A DNA stretch of 13,564 nt, from contig CAZQKE010000007.1 in assembly GCA_964593865.1 (NCBI GenBank), positions 1 through 13,564 on the forward strand, written 5' to 3'. Shown here piece by piece: positions 1-4,115 of the stretch (its first letter is position 1; every line of letters begins with the position of its first letter). The stretch comes from CAZQKE01 sp964593865. GTDB taxonomy: Bacteria; Chloroflexota; Anaerolineae; JAAYZQ01. The notes under the pieces were generated by a model. That model ran no database searches, was not told the origin of the DNA, and worked only from the letters and a program-made list of their open reading frames with translations. A program made the position numbers and the translations under genes.

Positions 1-195
1 CACTTTGGGGCGGCGGGGCAGGTCTTCGTAGCGGACGTAGGGTAATTCATCCCAGTAAAGGGTCAGGAAATCGCGGAGGTTGCGGTTGGGGCGGCGGGGC
101 AGGACCGGCAGGGCCTGGGGGTAAAGTTTCCAGGCCGCCAGCTGGGAGGCCAGGCCGTCGAAATCTGTGTTTTCGTGGGTCAAAATCAATTGCAC
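1..195 (-). CDS. N-terminus of DHH-domain protein (CBS/CCA tRNA nucleotidyltransferase-like), partial
   Basis: The reverse strand reads open from a GTG at 195 to the window edge, giving 65 codons with no stop. The protein starts MQLILTHENTDFDGLAS and continues with WKLYPQALPVLPRR and RDFLTLYWDELPYVRYEDLPRR. H7-x-N9-x-D11-x-D13 matches motif I (metal ligands) of DHH phosphoesterases. The PVLPRR...RDFLTLYWDELP pattern is what I know from long bacterial proteins that join a DHH domain, CBS domains and a poly(A) polymerase/CCA-adding transferase. Only the DHH start is visible, so the later domains are inferred. The GTG is chosen because AAGGGA lies six bases upstream (202-207) and a promoter lies at 228-256; a TTG four codons in would be an alternative. 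It could be a stand-alone DHH nuclease. Confidence 0.75.
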   Translation of the reverse strand, partial: MQLILTHENTDFDGLASQLAAWKLYPQALPVLPRRPNRNLRDFLTLYWDELPYVRYEDLPRRPKV

Positions 196-227
196 GGCAG
201 GTCCCTTCCGATCTTCTCGGCAGGGTC

Positions 228-256
228 ATTATAGCATTCTCGGAGGATTTGCGCAA
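228..256 (-). promoter_or_regulatory. Sigma-70-like extended -10 promoter of the DHH gene
   Basis: On the minus strand the perfect -10 hexamer TATAAT (228-233) is preceded by TGC, making an extended -10. It sits 17 bases from a weak -35, TTGCGC (251-256). Transcription would start near 221, giving a leader of about 25 bases that contains the AAGGGA ribosome site before the GTG at 195. Confidence 0.65.
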
Positions 257-278
257 CACCTTCCCCGAAAAGAATGCA

Positions 279-319
279 GGCCGTCCACGAATAGGACGCG
301 AATGCACGAATGCGCCCGG
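279..319. repeat. Octamer-periodic repeat, copy 1 (left flank of hairpin block)
   Basis: Starts GGCCGTCCACGAA, then GGACGCGAAT, GCACGAAT and CGCCCGG. The word CACGAAT or CGCGAAT recurs about every eight bases. A second copy at 512-560 has the same ends and one extra eight-base unit (ACACGAAT). The two copies lie in the same orientation on either side of a block of hairpin repeats. Confidence 0.8.
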
Positions 320-329
320 CCCGGGTTGG

Positions 330-509
330 AACCGCCAAGACGCCAAGAGCGCGAAGGTTTTCTTTTTCTCCTTCCCTTTGCGGCCTTTGCGCCTTCGCGG
401 TTCAGATTTTGGAACCGCCAAGACGCGAAGGACGCGAAGGTTTTTTACTTTTTCTTCCTTCCTTTGCGCTCTTTGCGCCTTCGCGGTTCAAATCTTGGAA
501 CCGCCAAAG
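330..509. repeat. Tandem imperfect-hairpin repeat, two full units and a third start
   Basis: Unit 1 (330-402) begins AACCGCCAAGACGCC and ends GCCTTCGCGGTT; unit 2 (413-488) begins AACCGCCAAGACGCG and ends with the same GCCTTCGCGGTT. A third start, AACCGCCAAAG, is at 499-509. The spacing is 83 then 86 bases. Within each unit the right arm is an imperfect reverse complement of the left arm (left AACCGCCAAGACGC, right arm reversed AACCGCGAAGGCGC), with a pyrimidine-rich centre (TTTTCTTTTTCTCC; TTTTTTACTTTTTCTTCC). Each arm itself has an 8-9 base internal period (CCAAG, CGAAG). No coding sense was found. Long open frames across it are side effects of the repeats. Confidence 0.85.
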
Positions 510-511
510 GG

Positions 512-560
512 GGCCGTCCACGAAACGGACGCGAATACACGAATGCACGAATACGCCCGG
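512..560. repeat. Octamer-periodic repeat, copy 2 (right flank of hairpin block)
   Basis: Direct copy of the 279-319 element: GGCCGTCCACGAA, GGACGCGAAT, then ACACGAAT, GCACGAAT and CGCCCGG. It is longer by one eight-base unit, as expected if the element grows and shrinks by slippage. Confidence 0.8.
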
Positions 561-840
561 TCACAGGGCCGAAAGGAGCGACTGGAGTCGCCACCGCCCT
601 CGGCAGCTCTCGCCCGGAGATTTTCATCCTTGATGGTGAACCGGGGATCGGTCCGCTTCCTGCAAAGCAGGACTCCCGCCAAGATTCCATGCCGGAAGGC
701 GGCGTCCGCCGAGGGGAGGTTGATTGATTTTACACGGCCGCGCACCTTTGGCAAAGGCCGTGGGATAATGCACCTGCCCCGGCAAAGCGTCAAGGCGGAC
801 GCATTACGGAGAAACCGAGGGAACGCCCGGTGTCCCGGCG
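561..840. other. Non-coding stretch downstream of the macro-domain gene
   Basis: No convincing gene on either strand. It contains small inverted repeats: GCGACT/AGTCGC (578-591), CCTGC/GCAGG (around 659-671), and CACGGCC (733-739) with GGCCGTG (756-762) around a 16-base loop. The last could fold in the transcript from the minus-strand macro-domain gene ending at 841, but it lacks a U-run, so I do not call it a terminator. CCGGAGAT (614-621) and CCGGGGAT (641-648) are near-copies 27 bases apart. Confidence 0.5.
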
Positions 841-1398
841 TCAACGTCGCCAAGCAGCTCGTAGCTTGGTCAGGGCATCGGCATAGGCTTGGTAGGCCCG
901 CGGTCCATAAAGGACGAAACGCACCAATTCTATCCCGCTGTTCGGCCGGGAAACCAGGTAGTCATGCACCGTTTGTAGAGCGATGGGCGCGGCCTCCTCC
1001 AGGGGGTAGCCGTAAGCACCCGTACTGATGGAAGGAAAGGCCACGCTGCGCACGCCTTTTTCGGTAGCGACTTCCAAGCTGCGGCGGTAGGCACTGGCCA
1101 AAAGTTTCGCCGCTCGCTCCTTCCCCTCACGCCGGTAAATGGGGCCGACGGCGTGGATGACGTACCGCGCCTTGAGTCGCCCGCCGGTGGTGATCTTGGC
1201 ATCACCGGTCGCACAGCCCCCTAACTTGCGGCATTCGGCCAGGATCGCCGGTCCCCCGGCACGGTGGATGGCTCCGTCCACCCCACCGCCGCCCAGCAGC
1301 GAGTTGTTGGCCGCGTTGACGATGGCTTCCGTGTCCTGCTGGGTGATGTCCCCCTGGACCAGTTCCAGCGTTGTGCCGTTGATCTTGATCTGCATCAT
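841..1398 (-). CDS. Macro-domain protein, ADP-ribose/O-acetyl-ADP-ribose hydrolase type
   Basis: A 185-residue single-domain macro protein, the usual length for the YmdB/MacroD class that removes ADP-ribose from proteins or deacetylates O-acetyl-ADP-ribose in the cytoplasm. Visible motifs are G16-D17-I18-T, the N28-A-A-N31 loop, the glycine-rich GGGGVDGAIHRAGG (36-49) that holds the distal ribose, GDAKITTGG (65-73), YVIHAVGP (79-86) and the phosphate-binding loop SISTGAYGYP (123-132). The start is the first of two adjacent ATGs, with GGGGGG six bases upstream. The ATG follows the stop of the LysE-type gene by one base, so the two are surely co-transcribed and perhaps translationally coupled. 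The family is certain; the physiological substrate is not shown by the sequence. Confidence 0.93.
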   Translation of the reverse strand: MMQIKINGTTLELVQGDITQQDTEAIVNAANNSLLGGGGVDGAIHRAGGPAILAECRKLGGCATGDAKITTGGRLKARYVIHAVGPIYRREGKERAAKLLASAYRRSLEVATEKGVRSVAFPSISTGAYGYPLEEAAPIALQTVHDYLVSRPNSGIELVRFVLYGPRAYQAYADALTKLRAAWRR

Positions 1399-1399
1399 T

Positions 1400-2011
1400 T
1401 TACGCCCCCCACATTTGCCAAAGTAGCCAACCGCCCAAGCCCAGCATCAGCAGGCCACACCCCGTCAGCGACCGCCGGTACCACACTTCGGAAAGGGCAC
1501 CGCTCCGGCGGCTGACCGCCCAGGCGATAGCCATTTTGGAACCGATCAGCAATGCGTAGAAGGGTAGCAAGAAGGCCAAAGCGTGCCACGGCGAGAGCCG
1601 CCAGCCGCCGACCAACGTCGGTCCGCCCACCGTCGCCCAAAAGAGGTAAGGGTGGGGATTGAGGGCGTTGACCAGCACACCGCGCCCCAACTCCCGTCTT
1701 GGTTGGGCGATGCCCTCTTGACCGGGCAAGGCAGCCTTTCGGGCCGAGCGCAGCGTCTCGAGACCCAGCCAAATGACGACCAAGCCGCCGAGCGTGCCGA
1801 CCCAGCGCAGCGCAGTCTCTGAAAGGAGGTTCGCCAGGAGGACCGATAGGGCAATGATGGGCAAATCGGTCAGGAGAGGTGCAAGGGCTACGCGCAGACC
1901 GCCGCCCAAACCGCTTCGCAGCGTTGCGGTGATCACCAATGCCAACAGAGGGCCGGGACTGATCCCCGCGCTCAAGCCCATACCCACCCCGAAGAGGAAA
2001 TAGGTTTCCAT
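1400..2011 (-). CDS. LysE-family amino acid exporter
   Basis: A 203-residue membrane protein of the LysE/RhtB translocator family, which exports amino acids or similar small metabolites. It shows the family hallmark GMGLSAGISPGP near the N-terminus (SPGP 18-21), a charged TDLP turn at 48-51, and NPHPYLFW at 118-125, with about six hydrophobic segments. The length is normal. The frame is open to 2056, but the ATG at 2011 gives the expected family N-terminus (METYFLFGVGMG). The upstream extension has no hydrophobic or family-like sequence and would start upstream of the -10 box at 2019-2024. No Shine-Dalgarno precedes 2011. The substrate cannot be read from the sequence. It is the first gene of a two-gene unit with the macro-domain gene. 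Confidence 0.9.
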   Translation of the reverse strand: METYFLFGVGMGLSAGISPGPLLALVITATLRSGLGGGLRVALAPLLTDLPIIALSVLLANLLSETALRWVGTLGGLVVIWLGLETLRSARKAALPGQEGIAQPRRELGRGVLVNALNPHPYLFWATVGGPTLVGGWRLSPWHALAFLLPFYALLIGSKMAIAWAVSRRSGALSEVWYRRSLTGCGLLMLGLGGWLLWQMWGA

Positions 2012-2018
2012 CGCGGTT

Positions 2019-2047
2019 ATTGTACCGCAAGGGGTGGAAAATCGCAA
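2019..2047 (-). promoter_or_regulatory. Promoter of the LysE-macro pair, probably giving a leaderless mRNA
   Basis: The minus strand has TTGCGA (2042-2047), a 17-base spacer and TACAAT (2019-2024). Only seven bases (AACCGCG) separate the -10 box from the ATG at 2011, so the normal start point falls on or next to the A of the start codon. No ribosome-binding site exists in between. Confidence 0.55.
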
Positions 2048-2094
2048 GAGGTACACCCGGAGATTCCCACACGGCTGCCCAAGTGCACACCGGG

Positions 2095-2164
2095 TTCACC
2101 GCGGAGGCACCGAGAGCGCGGAAAATCAACCCCTCCTCGGCACATTCCACCTCTGCGGTGTGAA
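2095..2164. repeat. Imperfect-hairpin repeat between divergent promoters
   Basis: Left arm TTCACCGCGGAGGCACCGAG; right arm ends CCTCTGCGGTGTGAA, whose reverse complement is TTCACACCGCAGAGG. The design matches the 330-488 units (arms with an 8-9 base period and an AT-rich centre, AAAATCAA) but the words differ. It lies between the promoters of the LysE and MFS genes and carries no open frame of interest. Confidence 0.7.
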
Positions 2165-2228
2165 ACTTTGCGAATGTCCTGAAACATATACCTGCAGCCT
2201 GGCGATGCACTCGCCCTAACATGTGATC

Positions 2229-2257
2229 TTGCCAGATCGTCTCAAATGGGGTACAAT
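2229..2257 (+). promoter_or_regulatory. Sigma-70-like promoter of the MFS gene
   Basis: TTGCCA (2229-2234), a 17-base spacer and TACAAT (2252-2257), five of six consensus bases in each box. The start point would be near 2264, leaving a short leader with AAGGAGG (2274-2280) six bases before the ATG at 2287. Confidence 0.75.
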
Positions 2258-2286
2258 AGAATTCACCTTGCCCAAGGAGGACGCCG

Positions 2287-3609
2287 ATGTCGGAGCTTGT
2301 CCAGGACGAACGCACATACCGCAAAATCATCAACTCGTGGTGCATGTACGACTGGGCCAATTCGGCCTTTGCCACCACCATCATGTCGGCCATGTTCCCA
2401 CCGTTCTACCGTTCCTTAGCCACCGCCGCCGGGCTGCGCGAGGCCGACGCTACCGCTGCCTGGGCTTACACCACCTCCATTGCCCTGTTGCTGGTAGCCA
2501 TCCTGGCTCCCATCCTGGGGGCCATCTCGGACCATACCGGCGGCAAGAAACGCTACATCGCCTTTTTCGCCGGGCTGGGCATCGTGGGCACGGGGTTGTT
2601 CGTGTTCCTGGGCGACGATACCTACATCTTGGGGTCCATCCTGTTCATCATCGGCAATGTGGGCTTTGCCGGGGCCAACATCTTTTACGAATCGCTTTTG
2701 CCCCACATTGCCAAAAAGGACGACATTGACCAGATTTCAACCAAGGGCTATGCCCTGGGCTATGTGGGCGGCGGCACGCTGCTCATCGTCAACGTCCTGT
2801 GGGTGATGAAGCCGGAGCTGTTTTTCATGCCCGGCGTGGGCTTTGCCCTGCGGGCTTCCTTCTTTAGCGTAGCGGTCTGGTGGGCATTGTTCTCCATCCC
2901 CCTCTTTCGCAACGTGCCGGAACCGCCGGTGGTGCGGGAGCAGGAACAGGGCGTCAACGTGGTCAAGGCCGGGTTTGGCCGCCTGATCCGCACTTTTCGC
3001 CAGATCACGCGCTACAAGCAGTTGCTCATCTTTCTCATTGCCTTTTGGATCTACAACGACGGCATCGGTACGATTATCAAGATGGCAACGGCCTACGGCG
3101 ATGAGATCGGGATCGGTGTAACCGAGATGACCATTGCCCTGATTGTGACCCAGTTCGTGGGCATTCCCTTTTCCTTTGCCTTTGGCTGGCTGGCCAAGCG
3201 GCTGGGAACCAAGCGATCTATCCTACTGGGGTTGGGCGTGTACACCTTGATCTCCATCGCCGGTTTCTTTATGAGCACGGCGACCCACTTTTTCATCCTG
3301 GCCTTTATGGTCGGCACGGTGCAGGGCGGTTCCCAGGCCCTCAGCCGCTCCCTTTACGGCTCGATGGTTCCCAAGAGCCAGTCCGCCGAGTTCTTTGGTT
3401 TTTTCAGCACCAGCAGCAAGTTCGCGGGCATCTTTGGGCCGCTGCTTTTTGGTGTGGTCGGGCAGTTGGCCGGGGGCAGCCGCCTGAGCATCATCTCCCT
3501 GGTGATCTTTTTCATCGTCGGCGGCTTTTTGCTGACCCGCGTGGATGTGGAGGAGGGCCGCCGGGTGGCCCGCGAGGAGGACGCTGCCCTGGGGCTGACG
3601 GTTGCTTGA
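2287..3609 (+). CDS. MFS transporter, UMF1/Atg22-like family
   Basis: A 440-residue polytopic membrane protein. Near the N-terminus it carries MYDWANSAFATTI, the signature of UMF1-type major facilitator proteins related to yeast vacuolar effluxer Atg22. GAISDHTGGKKRYI after the second or third membrane segment is the usual cytoplasmic MFS loop (D-x-x-G-x-K/R-x-x-I). GWLAKRLGTKRSI is the matching loop in the second half, and about 12 hydrophobic segments fit the length. The Atg22 relatives export amino acids from the vacuole; in bacteria the substrate is generally unknown. The start is fixed by AAGGAGG at six bases and a clear promoter. No terminator is evident after the stop. Confidence 0.92.
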   Translation: MSELVQDERTYRKIINSWCMYDWANSAFATTIMSAMFPPFYRSLATAAGLREADATAAWAYTTSIALLLVAILAPILGAISDHTGGKKRYIAFFAGLGIVGTGLFVFLGDDTYILGSILFIIGNVGFAGANIFYESLLPHIAKKDDIDQISTKGYALGYVGGGTLLIVNVLWVMKPELFFMPGVGFALRASFFSVAVWWALFSIPLFRNVPEPPVVREQEQGVNVVKAGFGRLIRTFRQITRYKQLLIFLIAFWIYNDGIGTIIKMATAYGDEIGIGVTEMTIALIVTQFVGIPFSFAFGWLAKRLGTKRSILLGLGVYTLISIAGFFMSTATHFFILAFMVGTVQGGSQALSRSLYGSMVPKSQSAEFFGFFSTSSKFAGIFGPLLFGVVGQLAGGSRLSIISLVIFFIVGGFLLTRVDVEEGRRVAREEDAALGLTVA

Positions 3610-3633
3610 TCCGGTGCGTTGAGGGGGTATGCA

Positions 3634-3843
3634 GTGAGGGAGATTGCTCAGGCCAAACGGGATCTGGACAACTTGCTACGTAAACTGATTGTGCAGGATA
3701 AACGCCGCAAGACGCCCATCCAACCGCAGGTGATCACCCCTCAGGAGCTGGCCGAACGTTTATGGGGCGAACCTTTCTTGACCGAGATCGTGGAGAAAGG
3801 TAAGGTGCTGTACGATGCCCAGAGAGTCTCTGCTGCCGGTTGA
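3634..3843 (+). CDS. Small ORF resembling the C-terminal half of a MNT-type nucleotidyltransferase (probable remnant)
   Basis: A 69-residue frame starting at GTG 3634, with GAGGGGG (3621-3627) six bases upstream; a TTG at 3619 is also possible. The end, VITPQELAERLWGEPFLTEIVEKGKVLYDAQR, matches the tail of MNT-fold nucleotidyltransferases, which typically read TPEE(L/F)...PFL..I..EG.VLYE. The catalytic GSxARG and DxD motifs that should precede it are absent: the MFS gene ends only 24 bases upstream. It overlaps by 29 bases a HEPN-like frame, which is the gene order of MNT/HEPN (MntA-HepT) toxin-antitoxin pairs. I read it as the surviving half of the MNT partner. It may still be translated, but it cannot have transferase activity. 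The family assignment is moderately sure. Confidence 0.5.
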   Translation: MREIAQAKRDLDNLLRKLIVQDKRRKTPIQPQVITPQELAERLWGEPFLTEIVEKGKVLYDAQRVSAAG

Positions 3844-3976
3844 CCGGTTTGCCAAAACCGAGCGGGATCCACGTCGGGTGGGTGTGCTGCTTGCCGACAA
3901 CGGCGTAGAAGGTACAGGCTTTCATCTGCAACGGGCGGCTGAGAAATACAAGGAAAGATGTGGCCGGCAGTTGTGA
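3815..3976 (+). pseudogene. Truncated HEPN-domain protein (HepT-like toxin remnant)
   Basis: A 53-residue frame in +1 shift relative to the MNT-like ORF and overlapping its last 29 bases. It reads MPRESLLPVDRFAKTERD, then VGVLLADNGVEGTGFHLQRAAEKYKE. The FHLQRAAEKY segment is the classic second-helix motif of HEPN proteins ((C/A)FHxQQAAEKxLKA), preceded by the usual A-K-x-E-x-D first helix. Full HEPN proteins are about 120-140 residues and carry the RNase motif R-x4-6-H near the C-terminus; this frame stops right after the second helix, so the catalytic motif is gone. No continuation was found in the other frames, and a periodic repeat begins 35 bases later. I interpret it as a decayed toxin gene. 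Confidence 0.55.
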
Positions 3977-4010
3977 GTGCCGACCGCATGAGCGGGCGGT
4001 GGCCGTGCCG

Positions 4011-4065
4011 CCGTCCACGGATGCCCCGCGGATACACGGATGGGGCCGCGCGGATTCGTAGACGG
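4011..4065. repeat. CGGAT-periodic intergenic repeat
   Basis: Begins CCGTCCACGGAT, then GCGGAT, ACACGGAT and GCGGATTCG, ending TAGACGG. CGGAT recurs four times at steps of 11, 8 and 13 bases, and the ends CCGTC and GACGG are inverted. The construction is like 279-319 (GTCCACGAA...), but the word is CGGAT rather than CGAAT. It separates the HEPN remnant from the beta-helix gene. Confidence 0.6.
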
Positions 4066-4115
4066 TCCGTCGTTTTCGGGGGGTGAGCTATTTGCGATTT
4101 TTGCGGAGGTACAGG

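Noticed and set aside
483..496. GGTTCAAATC, like a tRNA T-loop
   Set aside because: It is part of the hairpin repeat; no acceptor, D or anticodon stem can be built around it.
330..509. CRISPR-like array
   Set aside because: Units are about 85 bases with imperfect internal arms and no constant repeat with unique spacers; no cas gene nearby.
733..762. CACGGCC/GGCCGTG hairpin as terminator of the macro-domain gene
   Set aside because: A 16-base loop, about 80 bases past the stop, and no U-run on the relevant strand.
249..1028. Long plus-strand open frames across 167-1028
   Set aside because: They run through the periodic repeats and the antisense of the macro-domain gene; the translations are arginine-rich copies of the repeat with no domain.
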